Assembly: GCF_019041915.1 (NCBI RefSeq)
Contig: NZ_JAHPYF010000002.1
Span: 124,001 to 188,000 of the forward strand
Direction: 5' to 3'
Source of the DNA: Collinsella sp. MSK.8.10
GTDB lineage: Bacteria; Actinomycetota; Coriobacteriia; Coriobacteriales; Coriobacteriaceae
Length of the DNA: 64,000 nucleotides
A program made the translations under genes and the position numbers. The notes under the pieces are model-generated. The model did not search any database and was not told where the DNA came from. It was given only the letters and a program-made list of their open reading frames with translations. Below, in pieces: positions 53,558-63,619 of the stretch. Each line of letters starts with the position of its first letter. Position 1 is the first letter of the stretch.

Positions 53558-53656
53558 ATGATGAGCTCCGATGCGGGTTCGTGTTCTGACTGAACGATTT
53601 TACCGCACGGCGCGGACGGCACCCGAACCTAGCCAAACCCACACGGCTCCTCTTGA

Positions 53657-53722
53657 GTTGTGGTGAAATGCGGACTGTTTGGCGGCTTTTTTGGCCAAAA
53701 CAGTCCGTATTCCACCGCAAGT
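53657..53722. repeat. intergenic palindrome, TTGCGGTG family copy 3
   Basis: Imperfect arms (GTTGTGGTGAAATGCGG with CCGTATTCCACCGCAA and beyond), extending into ACTGTTT/AAACAGT. The right arm read in reverse matches the 716-778 arm plus CTGTTTT. It lies between the addA stop and the dnaE start on the minus strand. Confidence 0.7.
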
Positions 53723-53732
53723 TATCTGAGGA

Positions 53733-56700
53733 TTAGAAGTTATAGGTGACCACTTGAGGTTCGGCGGGTTCGACGAAGATGGTTGGATTCGCCTGCTCCA
53801 CGCGAACGAACTTGACGGTCACGGCCTCAAAGCCCGCCTTATGCAGAACATCAGCGTAGACGCGCGCCTGCAGGGCGTGCTTCTCCTGCAGCTGCTCCGG
53901 CGTCTCGTCCGGCGTGCCGCCCGTCTTGTAGTCGATGACCAGTGCGCGCGACGGATCGGCCGGGTCGGTGGCCAGTGCATCGATGGCGCCCTCGGCATAT
54001 GCACCGTAGCGGGCAATGTCCTCGTCCTCGCAACCCAGCGAGAAGAACGGTACCTCGGCACGAACGCACGGCCAGGCAAGCAGCTCGGCACGGACCGCCG
54101 ACTTGAGCCAGCGATTCAGGGCGGCATCGAAGCGCCCGCGCTGCTCCGGCGTCAGGCGCCACAGACGCGCCAGCGCATCGGCGCGCGCAGCGGGCAGCGC
54201 ATCGGCACCCATCTCGATGAGCCACTGGCAGGCAGCGTGGAAGGCCGAGCCCAGCGCCATGGGGTTGCCAACGGGCTCGACGGCGGCCACGTCTGCATCC
54301 GTCATCTCGGAACCATCCGACTCCGCATCATCGCCGGACTCGTCCATGGGAACACGAGCCTCGGCGGCACGGTCTTCCGCCTCGGCATGGAGCGCCGCGG
54401 CGATTGACGAGTAGCTATACGAATCACGCATCTGATACGGACAGACACCCATGCGCACGCCCGCTGCCTGGGGATACACGAGCTCAAACGCATCGGGCTC
54501 GGGGTCGGCAGGACCGGGGACGATTGTACTGGCCGAATCGTCGGCAGTATCTGTATCGACATCGCCACGAACAAGCCTGCCCTCGACATCCAGCGAAGCG
54601 TTGGCCTCAAACGCCTGCTCGCCAAACGTAAAGTCCGTCAGCGAAATGAGCTCGTAGTCGCCCGGTTGGGAGTTGTCGAACACCAGGCGGTCGCTATCGA
54701 GCTGCGGCATGTCCAGACTGTCGGTCGGCAGGATGCGGCGCAGGACGTCGTAGGTCAGGTCCGTCTCGACATCGAAGGTCGGCGCCGTCACCTTGCCACG
54801 GCTCACGCCGGCGTCCATCGCCAAGATCACCAGCTCGCCCGCACGCGTCATGGCAACGTAGAGCAAGCGGGCCCGTTCCTCGAGCGAAAGCTGCAGGTCG
54901 TCGTTGCGCAGGCGGGCAAATGCCTCGGCGGGAGAGCCCGTCGCGCATACGTCCTCCATAAGCTCTGGCGGCAGCCACAGCGACGTGCCCTTGCCCTTAA
55001 ACGCGTGTTCAAACTGCTTTTTGACGTCATCGCCCTTCACGAAGGTTCCGTCGGCAAGCTTAACGCCATCGAAGCGCGCCGGCAGCGCCACGACTTGCGC
55101 TCCGCCCTCGACGCGACCCATCTGTGCCGCACCGGACGATTTGCGCACGCCAAAACACTCGGCAACCGCCACGACCGGATATTCCAAGCCCTTGGACGCA
55201 TGCACGGTCATGATGCGTACCGCGCCGTCACCCTCCTCGTTGAGGGCGCCCGGGGCCTCCTTGCCCGCCAAGAAGCGGTCGAAGGCGAGCGCGATGGAGC
55301 GCGGAGAATTGCCATGCTCGGCCTCTGCCTCGGCCACGGCATCGAGCGCCTTGAGCACGTTGGCGGCAATGGCCTTGCCCTCGGGGCCGCGCTGCGCCAG
55401 ACGCACGAACCAGCCGGAGGCATTGACCACGTCGCGCGCGATGGCAGCGAACGAATCACGCCCCACGCGACGAAGCGCGTAGCGCAGCACCTCACGGGCG
55501 CGCGTTACGAGCGGCAAGCCCTGCAAGCCCGGCACATCGGAATCGCTCATGATACCCGCATCGATGTTGCGGCGCGACGTCTCGTCCGTCTGCTCGTCGA
55601 GCTTGGTCGCCAGCGCCAGGAACTCCTGGGCGCCGAGTGCAAACATCGGCGAGGCCAACAGCGGCATAAGACCCTGCGCCGTATCGGCCGGATTGGCGAG
55701 CGCGCAGACCAGGGCGCGCACCGTCTGCACCTCGGCAGCTTGGGCAAAGACTGAGCCGCCCGCGATGACGCAGTCGAGCCCCTGGTCGCGGAAGGCCTGT
55801 GCGTAGACGTCGGCATTGGTCATGCGACCCAGCAGCAACACCATATCGCCCTGGGGCTGCCCCGCTTTGACGAGCGCTTGGAACCGCTCGGCAATCGCAC
55901 GAGCTTTCGCCTGCGTTCGCTCCTGCGTGCTGCCACCGGCAACGAACAGCGCCTGGCGGCGCGAAGCCTTTGCCTTGAGCTTGTCCTTGCGTTTGTCGCT
56001 CGGTTCAAGATCCAAGAACCCCTGCATCAAACCACCGGTGTCGCCGTCAAAGACGCGCGCCACGTAGCGCAGCACCTCGTCGTGGCTGCGGAAGTTGCGC
56101 ACGAGTTTGACGAGTTCGCCGGCAGGGGCGTCGACCACGGCAGTCGCCTCGGGCGCGGCAGACGAGCCCACCTTGCGCTCCTGACGACGGAACACCTCGA
56201 CCTCGGCGCCACGGAAGCGATAGATGGACTGCTGCGCATCGCCCACGGTGCACAGCGCGCGCTCCCCCGCACCCGTCAGGTAACGGATCAGATCGACCTG
56301 CATCTGGTCGGTATCCTGAAACTCATCGATCATGACCATCTTAAAGCGGCCCTCGTACGCAGCACGGATGGCAGGGTAATCGCGCAGGGCCTCGTAAGCC
56401 ATACGCAGCAGGTCGTTATTATCGAGGGCGGACTGGGCAGCCTTCAGCGCGCGATACTCGGCCTCCACGGAACGGGCCAGGCCCACCAACGCATCGAGCG
56501 CCGGGCCACCACAGGCAAGCACGATATTGATAAACGCATCGGCGGCCTCGGCCTTGAGCAGCTCGACCTGCTCCTTGGGGAACGCCTTGCTCGCGCGCGG
56601 CATGGTGCACGACATCATGAGTCGCGCCGCATCGACCATGGTCTTGTCGCTCGCCTCGAACGCGTCGATGGCATCGAGCGCCGCCTGCGCCTTCTCGGTC

Positions 56701-57365
56701 GAGGACTTGCTTGCGCCCAGCGCCGCGCGATAGGCATCGGCGAGCGCCGAGGTATCGGCCTGGCCGCGCGCCACGCGCACGTCGTCCATACCGCCCGGCA
56801 ACTGGCTCGACAGCTCCAGCAGGTCGCGCACCAGGCCCTTGATGGTCGTGCCGGTGCCAAAGGAACCGCCCTCGCCCGCCATGGGATACCAGGCATAGAG
56901 GGCCTTGAGCGATGCCGCGAGCTCGGGGGCGGCATCGGGTGCCGTCGCGCGGGCCAGCACGTGCTCAACAGCCTGGTCCATAAGCTCGTCGGTATCGGTG
57001 AGCACCGTGAACTCGGGGTCGATGCCCAGCTCCAGCGCATGCGCGCGCAGGATACGCGAGCACATGCCGTGAATGGTCGAGATCCACGCGTCGTCGACGG
57101 TCAGTGCTTCCTCGTCCATGCCCTCGTCGATAAGCGCACGGCGCACGCGGTCGCGAATCTCGGCCGCGGCATCTTTGGTAAAGGTAATGGCGAGCACCTG
57201 GTCCAGATGCTCAACGAACGGACCGGATTCGGGCGAGAGCGCATAGACGATGCGGCGCGTGAGGGTAAAGGTCTTACCCGAACCGGCGCCCGCCGAGACA
57301 AACAGCGGGCGGTCGAGCGTTTTGACAATCTGCAGCTGTTGCGGCATCAAAGTCGAAAGATCCAT
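53733..57365 (-). CDS. addA: AddA-type UvrD helicase-nuclease
   Basis: A 1210-residue UvrD-family helicase with C-terminal RecB-like nuclease. The ATPase has FVSAGAGSGKTFTLTRRIV (Walker A) at residue 24, MVMIDEFQDTDQMQVDLI (DEFQDT), TVGDAQQSIYRFRGAE and AALVIDYKTGGTPDET as the nuclease motif near the end. It processes double-strand ends for RecA-mediated repair with its partner addB, whose stop is three bases before this start. The acidic insert around 1000-1040 (VPMDESGDDAESDGSEM) is a lineage feature. The transcript is addB-addA and possibly on to dnaE. Confidence 0.93.
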   Translation of the reverse strand: MDLSTLMPQQLQIVKTLDRPLFVSAGAGSGKTFTLTRRIVYALSPESGPFVEHLDQVLAITFTKDAAAEIRDRVRRALIDEGMDEEALTVDDAWISTIHGMCSRILRAHALELGIDPEFTVLTDTDELMDQAVEHVLARATAPDAAPELAASLKALYAWYPMAGEGGSFGTGTTIKGLVRDLLELSSQLPGGMDDVRVARGQADTSALADAYRAALGASKSSTEKAQAALDAIDAFEASDKTMVDAARLMMSCTMPRASKAFPKEQVELLKAEAADAFINIVLACGGPALDALVGLARSVEAEYRALKAAQSALDNNDLLRMAYEALRDYPAIRAAYEGRFKMVMIDEFQDTDQMQVDLIRYLTGAGERALCTVGDAQQSIYRFRGAEVEVFRRQERKVGSSAAPEATAVVDAPAGELVKLVRNFRSHDEVLRYVARVFDGDTGGLMQGFLDLEPSDKRKDKLKAKASRRQALFVAGGSTQERTQAKARAIAERFQALVKAGQPQGDMVLLLGRMTNADVYAQAFRDQGLDCVIAGGSVFAQAAEVQTVRALVCALANPADTAQGLMPLLASPMFALGAQEFLALATKLDEQTDETSRRNIDAGIMSDSDVPGLQGLPLVTRAREVLRYALRRVGRDSFAAIARDVVNASGWFVRLAQRGPEGKAIAANVLKALDAVAEAEAEHGNSPRSIALAFDRFLAGKEAPGALNEEGDGAVRIMTVHASKGLEYPVVAVAECFGVRKSSGAAQMGRVEGGAQVVALPARFDGVKLADGTFVKGDDVKKQFEHAFKGKGTSLWLPPELMEDVCATGSPAEAFARLRNDDLQLSLEERARLLYVAMTRAGELVILAMDAGVSRGKVTAPTFDVETDLTYDVLRRILPTDSLDMPQLDSDRLVFDNSQPGDYELISLTDFTFGEQAFEANASLDVEGRLVRGDVDTDTADDSASTIVPGPADPEPDAFELVYPQAAGVRMGVCPYQMRDSYSYSSIAAALHAEAEDRAAEARVPMDESGDDAESDGSEMTDADVAAVEPVGNPMALGSAFHAACQWLIEMGADALPAARADALARLWRLTPEQRGRFDAALNRWLKSAVRAELLAWPCVRAEVPFFSLGCEDEDIARYGAYAEGAIDALATDPADPSRALVIDYKTGGTPDETPEQLQEKHALQARVYADVLHKAGFEAVTVKFVRVEQANPTIFVEPAEPQVVTYNF

Positions 57366-57368
57366 GGT

Positions 57369-60300
57369 CTACACGTCCCTCCTTACAAACGTTCCTTCGT
57401 GGTTATACGAGCAGCGCGCATGCGCGGCCTGAGCCGACGCCGGGTCGACGGCGGCAACGTTGCCCGCCTCGAGCTCGCGCAGGCGCTCGGCGATGCCGGC
57501 CTCCACGCGATCGAGCAGGGCATCGAAGTCCATGCTGCCGCCCTCGCCCGGGAAGCCCTTCTTGAGGCCCGGGATGCGACCGTCACCGCGCTCTTCCTCG
57601 AGCAACTCGGCGCTCGCCGCACCGCGCAGCGCGGGCTTGCCGCCCTTGGTCGAAAAATAGAGCGCTGCACGGGTATCCAAGCCCAGTGCCCGACGCATGG
57701 CCTGCGCGTAGATGAGCGTTTGGGTATGGGGCGGCAGCCAGCGCGGGTCGTCGATGGGAGCCTCGCCCGTCTCCTCGTCACGCACCGTGGGGTCGGCAAG
57801 CTTAAACTCCTCAACGCCCGAACGATGCTTGTAGTCGATTACCACGGCGCGGTTCTCGGCGTCCACATCCACGCGGTCGATGCGCCCGCCGAGCGGCCAA
57901 CCGGCATACTCGACCTTAAGCTCATTAAAGGCGAACTCAAGGTAGCGTGGCGCAAAGGGGGCAAGTGCCTCGGACTCGTAGGCGAGCACGCCTTCCAGCT
58001 GCGGCAGAATCTCGGCCACCTGACGTTCCTCTACCGGAGAGAGCGGCACGAGCGGACCCTCGGCACCGCGCTTGCCGGCGTGCTCGGCCAAGGTCTCGTC
58101 AAAGACCTCGCGCAGCAGCTCCTGTGCGCGCGGCAGGTTCTCGGGCGTCACGCGCTCCATGCCCTCTTGGGGCAGACGGGCATGCAGATGCTCCAGCACG
58201 TCGTGGACAAAGTTGCCCTTCTCCATGTTGCCAAAGCCCGCGTCGATAGACTGGGGCTTGACGCGATACGAAACGAACCAGCACAGTGGGCAGGTAGAAT
58301 AGGCCTCGATCTGCGAGGCGGACGTCAGACGCGGCACGAGCGGCGCGTCCTCGCCCTCGCCATCGCGACGGCGCAGGACCAGATACGGAATGGCTTCATC
58401 GCTCAGATGCTGAGGAGCTTCGCAGGTCACGCGCTCGCGCCTAAAACCTTCGCCTGCAGCGGGATCAAAGTCGGCGATGATATCGCCCTCGCCCACGCGC
58501 GTGGGCTTGGCAGCGCCAGCGGCCTCGGCATGTGCCCGCAGCTCGGTCCATACGGCTGCCGGGTAGCACTCGCGCGCCTGGCGATCGTGCGTCACGCGGG
58601 CGAGCGCGACCGGACCGCTCGCCGCCTGCATCGCACGGCCAAAGCGCACGCGCAACAGGGCGGCGGGCTCCAAAGACACGCCGTCGCGGCGCAGCTCGGC
58701 CGTCAATGTGGCAAGCGGGCCCTCTTCGTGCGAAAGCGGATAGCTGTCCAGGTCGACATCGGCAAACAGCACGGCATCGTAGCCGCCAGGACGCAAAACC
58801 GACGCATCGGCAAGCGACACGAAGCGCACTTGTGCCCGTGGCGTGCGATCGACCTCGTAGGTCGCGTAATCGTAAGCGGTACTGCGCTTGTCCACCTTGG
58901 TTCGAACGCCGTCGAGAACCGGCACGGTCGCGGCCTGCGACACGTCGAGCGCGCGAGCATCATTCATAAGGATGTCGATGGCATGGCGCAGCAAAGCCGT
59001 CTCCGCCTGGCGACGGGCCTGGCCGTCAAGACCGCCTAGAGCGCGATCGGGCAGCGCCTCTGCAACGGCGAGCATGGCCTTGAGCGCCGTCACGGGTTTG
59101 TCGCGCCACAGCGCCTGAAACACGTCCGAGACCACGCATGGCACGTTCTTAAACCAGTTTTCTTCGCTGGCGGCCTTGCGGGCGCCCCTCACCTGGCCCT
59201 GCACGCTCTGCAGCAGGCTCTTGACGCCCGCAGTGGTCTTGCTGCGCGACAGGCGCATGTTCTTGTCGAAGCCGCGGGCGCTCGCGGCGTCAGTACCCGA
59301 AAGCGGGCTATAAATCCAGTCGGTAAGCTCTGGAGCGGGCCACCACTCGGTCTTGGAAGCGGTGCCCTCGTCGGCGGCTTTCATACGCTCGATCAGGTTG
59401 GCGAGCGCCGTAAACTGCCTGCCCGCGATGGACTGGGAAAACGCCGTGAACTCGGTCGTCTCGGACGCAATGTGACGCGCCGCCAGACGAGAGGCGAGCT
59501 CACCGAACAGCTGGGATGCCCGAGCAGAAACAACGAGCACGCGCACAGGGTCGGCGGGCGTTGCAGTAGCTTTATCGGCCTTGGACTCCTTGTGCGCTTT
59601 CACCAACTTATCGATGGCGTCCGCATAGACATGAGCACGGGCATGGGGGCCGGCGACCTCAATAAAGGCAGGCTGAGCGGCGGCCCCGCAAGCGACATCA
59701 GACGCGACGGCGTCCTCCCCCAGCGGCGCAATCTCAAACAGCACACCGCGGGCATCAAATGCCGTGGCAAGCTCCTCGCGCATCGCCGCCTGCTCGCGGT
59801 CAAGTAGCACGACGACCTCTCCCCCATTGTTCGCCACGGCAGACAGCAGCTCGAGCAGACCGTGCGTAAACGACGTGATACCGCGCACGCATACGGCGCG
59901 GGCGCACGCCGGCAGGCTATCGGCCAGGGCACCGGCCATAATGTCGGCTGCCTCGCAGGGCTCGACCATATCTCGACGGTCCAAACCGCCCGCGTAGGCA
60001 CGCAAAAGCTCGAATACGCGAGCCTCGGCGTCGCTCTTGGGATCGGGACGGCAAACGTCGCCGCAGCAGCGCTCGGCACCCGTCCCCGCTACGCCCGGCA
60101 GCACATCGCGGGCCATGCGCGCGAGCATGCGCACCGTGCCCTGGCTGCGCGAAAGCGGCTGCAGGTCGGCATCATCGAGGCGCGTGACCATGTCCGAAAA
60201 CAGCATCTGGCGCTGCAGGTTGTCGACGAAACCGCGCCCGTCGCCCAAAAGCTCCCAAAGCGAGCGAAGCCACGATGTGGGCGTCTTGTAGTCGATACCC

Positions 60301-60467
60301 AGCGAAACGCCGGCTTCCGCCGCATCATGACGGCACAGGTCGAGCTCGGCAAACGTTGGTGCCAGCAACACGGCACGCCCGTGACGGGCAATAAGGTCGG
60401 CAAGCAGCGCCGACTCGGCATCGCTCAAATCCGTGCCGGCATTGGTGGTATAGATTCGAACAGGCAT
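57369..60467 (-). CDS. addB: AddB-like nuclease/scaffold subunit
   Basis: A 1032-residue protein whose C-terminal third is a RecB-type nuclease (AVVIDYKHRSGVEEF, with STCPLCWFVSYRV before it as in AddB-type proteins). The N-terminal part has the helicase-like fold start (HGRAVLLAPTFAELDLCRHDA) without a Walker A loop, so it is not expected to hydrolyse ATP there. It pairs with AddA, three bases downstream. The C-terminus contains one Cys (HARCSYNHEG) and not the full C-x2-C-x5-C cluster, so an Fe-S site is doubtful. The start ATG at 60467 has no strong site. Confidence 0.88.
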   Translation of the reverse strand: MPVRIYTTNAGTDLSDAESALLADLIARHGRAVLLAPTFAELDLCRHDAAEAGVSLGIDYKTPTSWLRSLWELLGDGRGFVDNLQRQMLFSDMVTRLDDADLQPLSRSQGTVRMLARMARDVLPGVAGTGAERCCGDVCRPDPKSDAEARVFELLRAYAGGLDRRDMVEPCEAADIMAGALADSLPACARAVCVRGITSFTHGLLELLSAVANNGGEVVVLLDREQAAMREELATAFDARGVLFEIAPLGEDAVASDVACGAAAQPAFIEVAGPHARAHVYADAIDKLVKAHKESKADKATATPADPVRVLVVSARASQLFGELASRLAARHIASETTEFTAFSQSIAGRQFTALANLIERMKAADEGTASKTEWWPAPELTDWIYSPLSGTDAASARGFDKNMRLSRSKTTAGVKSLLQSVQGQVRGARKAASEENWFKNVPCVVSDVFQALWRDKPVTALKAMLAVAEALPDRALGGLDGQARRQAETALLRHAIDILMNDARALDVSQAATVPVLDGVRTKVDKRSTAYDYATYEVDRTPRAQVRFVSLADASVLRPGGYDAVLFADVDLDSYPLSHEEGPLATLTAELRRDGVSLEPAALLRVRFGRAMQAASGPVALARVTHDRQARECYPAAVWTELRAHAEAAGAAKPTRVGEGDIIADFDPAAGEGFRRERVTCEAPQHLSDEAIPYLVLRRRDGEGEDAPLVPRLTSASQIEAYSTCPLCWFVSYRVKPQSIDAGFGNMEKGNFVHDVLEHLHARLPQEGMERVTPENLPRAQELLREVFDETLAEHAGKRGAEGPLVPLSPVEERQVAEILPQLEGVLAYESEALAPFAPRYLEFAFNELKVEYAGWPLGGRIDRVDVDAENRAVVIDYKHRSGVEEFKLADPTVRDEETGEAPIDDPRWLPPHTQTLIYAQAMRRALGLDTRAALYFSTKGGKPALRGAASAELLEEERGDGRIPGLKKGFPGEGGSMDFDALLDRVEAGIAERLRELEAGNVAAVDPASAQAAHARCSYNHEGTFVRRDV

Positions 60468-60550
60468 GGTCCTCCGCTCAAACTGTTCGCAATAATCAAT
60501 GCATCCATCCTACCCGCCCACGCGGACAGATTTGCCCCACGCCAACAGAT

Positions 60551-60637
60551 TTGATCCCTTGGGGACGGAGGAAAATGGATCACAGTGGGGGTCAGTCTAA
60601 CCCGGTGATCCGTTTTCCTCCGTCCCCAAGGGATCAA
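60551..60637. repeat. 33-bp-arm intergenic palindrome
   Basis: Arms beginning TTGATCCCTTGGGGACGG pair across about 33 bp with one mismatch, leaving a 21-nt loop. It is the longest palindrome in the window. The motif GGGGACGG recalls the GTCCCC words of the other hairpins. It lies between addB and yerC. Confidence 0.8.
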
Positions 60638-60661
60638 AAAACCGCCCCCGGAGGGACGGTT
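60638..60661 (-). terminator. intrinsic terminator of yerC
   Basis: On the minus strand AACCGTCCCTCC/GGGGGCGGTT then TTTTT, about 30 bp after the yerC stop. Confidence 0.75.
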
Positions 60662-60687
60662 CTTCGTAATTCAATGTTGTCGCTGGC

Positions 60688-60987
60688 CTACTCGCCATCC
60701 TCCAACTTAATGAGGATCTTGCGGTAGCCACCGTACTCGCCGTTCAGCGCCTTTGAAACGCGGCTCACCGTGGTGGACGAAGCGCCGGTACGGGCCTGAA
60801 CCTCAACATAAGGCTCGCCCTCGTCCAAATAGCGCGCAACCTGCAAACGCTGAGAAAGGTCGCAAATCTCGCGCGGCGTGCAGATATCGGTCAAAAACGC
60901 TTGGATATCCTTCTCGTCGTCCAAAAGGCTAAATGCGTGGACCAGCTGCTTGACATCAGGCTTGTCAAACATGTTCTCGATATTCAT
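60688..60987 (-). CDS. yerC: YerC/YecD family TrpR-related DNA-binding protein
   Basis: A 99-residue all-helical protein with the TrpR-like helix-turn-helix: PREICDLSQRLQVARYLDEG and YVEVQARTGASSTTVSRVSKAL, as in Bacillus YerC. The N-terminal MFDKPDVKQLVHAFSLLD is typical. Targets are unknown. AGGAG-like bases are weak before the start. The upstream 60988-61311 contains no gene; I see only a T-rich spot (GCGTTTTT) there. Confidence 0.9.
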   Translation of the reverse strand: MNIENMFDKPDVKQLVHAFSLLDDEKDIQAFLTDICTPREICDLSQRLQVARYLDEGEPYVEVQARTGASSTTVSRVSKALNGEYGGYRKILIKLEDGE

Positions 60988-61311
60988 CGATCACCGCCAA
61001 ACCCGCCAAAAGGCATCGAAGTTGATACTGACATCGGGCATCGTTCACCCGTTCTATGCAATAGGGCAACGCCTGTGGCTTTTGCCCGTAGCAGTGTAGC
61101 ACACCACCAAACTAAAGCGACAAGACTCTCTTCCAGCGGCGCGTTTTTCAGGACGAACGCCGTTTAGAAACCATATGCGCACGTAAGCTCCACGAATATT
61201 TGAGACAATGGGCGCCCAAACACCGCGGCGCGCCCGCGCAACCATCCAGGTCGCCGCCGTAAGCCGCTTCACGCGACGCCAGCAATCCCGGCGCAAGAAA
61301 GGATTCACGCC

Positions 61312-61677
61312 ATGCGCTTTATGCTTAACTGGCTCTTCACCTCGATCGCCATCGCGATCGCCACGTTCCTCGTCCCCGGTATCCAACCCTTCGGCTTTGC
61401 CGAGACCTGGGTCTGCTTTGCCTTTGTGGGACTGTTCCTGAACATTGTCGATTCGTTCGTCAAACCGTTCCTGACCGTCATCTCACTGCCGCTCACTATT
61501 ATTACGCTTGGTGTTTTTCAGCTCGTAGTCAACAGCTTTATGCTCGAGCTGGCCAGCTACCTGTCGGTCAATCTGCTGGGCGCGGGCATCTCCATCGCCA
61601 GCTTTGGATCGGCCTTTATGGGCAGTATCCTGGTATCCATCACGCGCAGCATCCTCGACAGCATCGCCGAGGACTAA
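61312..61677 (+). CDS. phage holin family membrane protein (PF04020-type)
   Basis: The 121-residue protein has four hydrophobic segments in the family pattern (NWLFTSIAIAIATFLVPGIQPFG, GLFLNIVDSFVKPFLTVISLPL, ITLGVFQLVVNSFMLELASYL, FGSAFMGSILVSITRSILDSI). Despite the name, chromosomal members are ordinary membrane proteins of unknown role; nothing phage-like is nearby. The ATG at 61312 follows GGAAAGGATTCACGCC-type spacing (AAAGGA about nine bases upstream). A bidirectional terminator follows at 61718. Confidence 0.88.
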   Translation: MRFMLNWLFTSIAIAIATFLVPGIQPFGFAETWVCFAFVGLFLNIVDSFVKPFLTVISLPLTIITLGVFQLVVNSFMLELASYLSVNLLGAGISIASFGSAFMGSILVSITRSILDSIAED

Positions 61678-61717
61678 AACGGCCATTCCGGCCGTGCCCG
61701 TCTCAACAGCCCAAAAC

Positions 61718-61756
61718 GAAGGCCGCCCATCGCAAAAATGGGCGGCCTTCTTATTT
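61718..61756. terminator. bidirectional intrinsic terminator
   Basis: Perfect 13-bp stem GAAGGCCGCCCAT/ATGGGCGGCCTTC with a 7-nt loop followed by TTATTTG. It lies between the holin-family gene and the convergent Rrf2 gene. Confidence 0.85.
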
Positions 61757-61819
61757 GTCAAGTCTCAAAGGGCGAGAGAATCTACCATTTCTACCCCGTC
61801 CCCAAATGGCAGGTGTGGG

Positions 61820-62248
61820 TTAGATGACGTAGTCGTAGCCATGGTTGGGAGCGACAAGTTGATCGAGTGTCACACCGTCGAGGTAGTCGTTGATGAGCTT
61901 GTCCAGGTTCTTCCACACGTCGAGCGTGGGGCACTCATCCGAGCGTGAGCAGCCCTTGCAGTCGCCATCCAGGCATGCAACCGGTGCCAGACTGCCCTCG
62001 GTCAGGCGCAGGATCTCGCCCACCGTGTACTGCTCGGGCGGGCGCGTGAGCACGTAGCCGCCGCCCTTGCCGCGCATGCCCGAAAGCATGTTGGCGCGCA
62101 CGAGCGTAGCCAAGATGTTCTCGAGATATTTCTCGGAAATCCCCTGTCGCGCCGCGATCTCTTTGAGCGGGATGCGACCGGCCGCCTGGTGCTCGGCCAG
62201 ATCGACCATAACGCGCAGGGCATATCTGCCCTTTGTAGAAACCAACAT
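61820..62248 (-). CDS. Rrf2 family transcriptional regulator
   Basis: A 142-residue Rrf2 regulator: winged helix LVSTKGRYALRVMVDLAEHQ, the recognition region IPLKEIAARQGISEKYLENILATL, and the sensor segment with C-x4-C-x2-C-x5-C (ACLDGDCKGCSRSDECPTL), which suggests an Fe-S or thiol sensor like IscR or CymR. The start MLVSTKGRY follows GAAAGGCAGC. It is divergent from cysK, 253 bp apart, with a candidate operator at 62373. It may control cysK and itself. Confidence 0.92.
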   Translation of the reverse strand: MLVSTKGRYALRVMVDLAEHQAAGRIPLKEIAARQGISEKYLENILATLVRANMLSGMRGKGGGYVLTRPPEQYTVGEILRLTEGSLAPVACLDGDCKGCSRSDECPTLDVWKNLDKLINDYLDGVTLDQLVAPNHGYDYVI

Positions 62249-62365
62249 GTATAGTGCTGCCTTTCGGTCATTTAGTCCGTAGAAATTCTAGCCGAAAAAT
62301 TGGTTTTGAAAATACCCGTTCCGGTCAAGATGGTTAATCAGCTCGTAATAATCTTCTATTTCCTA

Positions 62366-62394
62366 TTGCATTACTAGGCTTTAGTGTCTAGTAT
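62366..62394 (+). promoter_or_regulatory. cysK promoter with overlapping palindromic operator
   Basis: TTGCAT (62366-62371), a 17-nt spacer, and TAGTAT (62389-62394). The spacer and -10 contain the inverted repeat ACTAG-n10-CTAGT (62373-62392), well placed for an Rrf2-type repressor to block polymerase. Confidence 0.6.
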
Positions 62395-62403
62395 GCTTCC
62401 CAA

Positions 62404-62443
62404 CAGCTAAACGAACAACCTATAAGGTTTATGGGTTTAGCTG
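62404..62443 (+). promoter_or_regulatory. stem-loop in the cysK leader
   Basis: CAGCTAAAC/GTTTAGCTG nine-bp stem enclosing AACCT/AGGTT, near the probable 5' end of the cysK message. There is no U-run, so it is not a terminator; stabilisation or regulation is possible. Confidence 0.45.
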
Positions 62444-62501
62444 CTACACGCACCGTGAAACCACACGGCAACCAGCAACTTGAACACTTTGGAGGTTCAC
62501 C

Positions 62502-63440
<939 letters not shown>

Positions 63441-63551
63441 GGCCCGTCGCCCATAGGTTGAGCCCAGGGCGAACCGGTCTCCCCTCTCCCGGTAGCCTGA
63501 GCCCATCCCATCAGGGTGTCCCACGAGACGTCCGAACTTGCTACAATGTCT

Positions 63552-63590
63552 GCGGCGCGGAACCAGCCTCCCGCGCCGCTTTTCTTTTTT
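63552..63590 (+). terminator. intrinsic terminator between cysK and mnmA
   Basis: Stem GCGGCGCGG/CCGCGCCGC, 10-nt loop, then TTTTCTTTTTT. A TACAAT at 63542-63547 overlaps its start, so a promoter for mnmA is not clearly separable from it. Confidence 0.8.
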
Positions 63591-63619
63591 GGCCACATGC
63601 CACCAAGGAGAACCTCCCC

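Noticed and set aside
51458..53593. 700-codon + strand frame opposite dnaE
   Set aside because: Complement shadow of dnaE; no recognisable domain, start site or promoter.
55878..59039. Very long + strand open frame (over 1000 codons) opposite addA and addB
   Set aside because: High GC content creates long antisense frames; composition is shadow-like and both minus-strand genes have clear motifs.
61312..61677. Holin-family gene as a sign of prophage
   Set aside because: No other phage gene, integrase or attachment repeat nearby; this family is commonly chromosomal.
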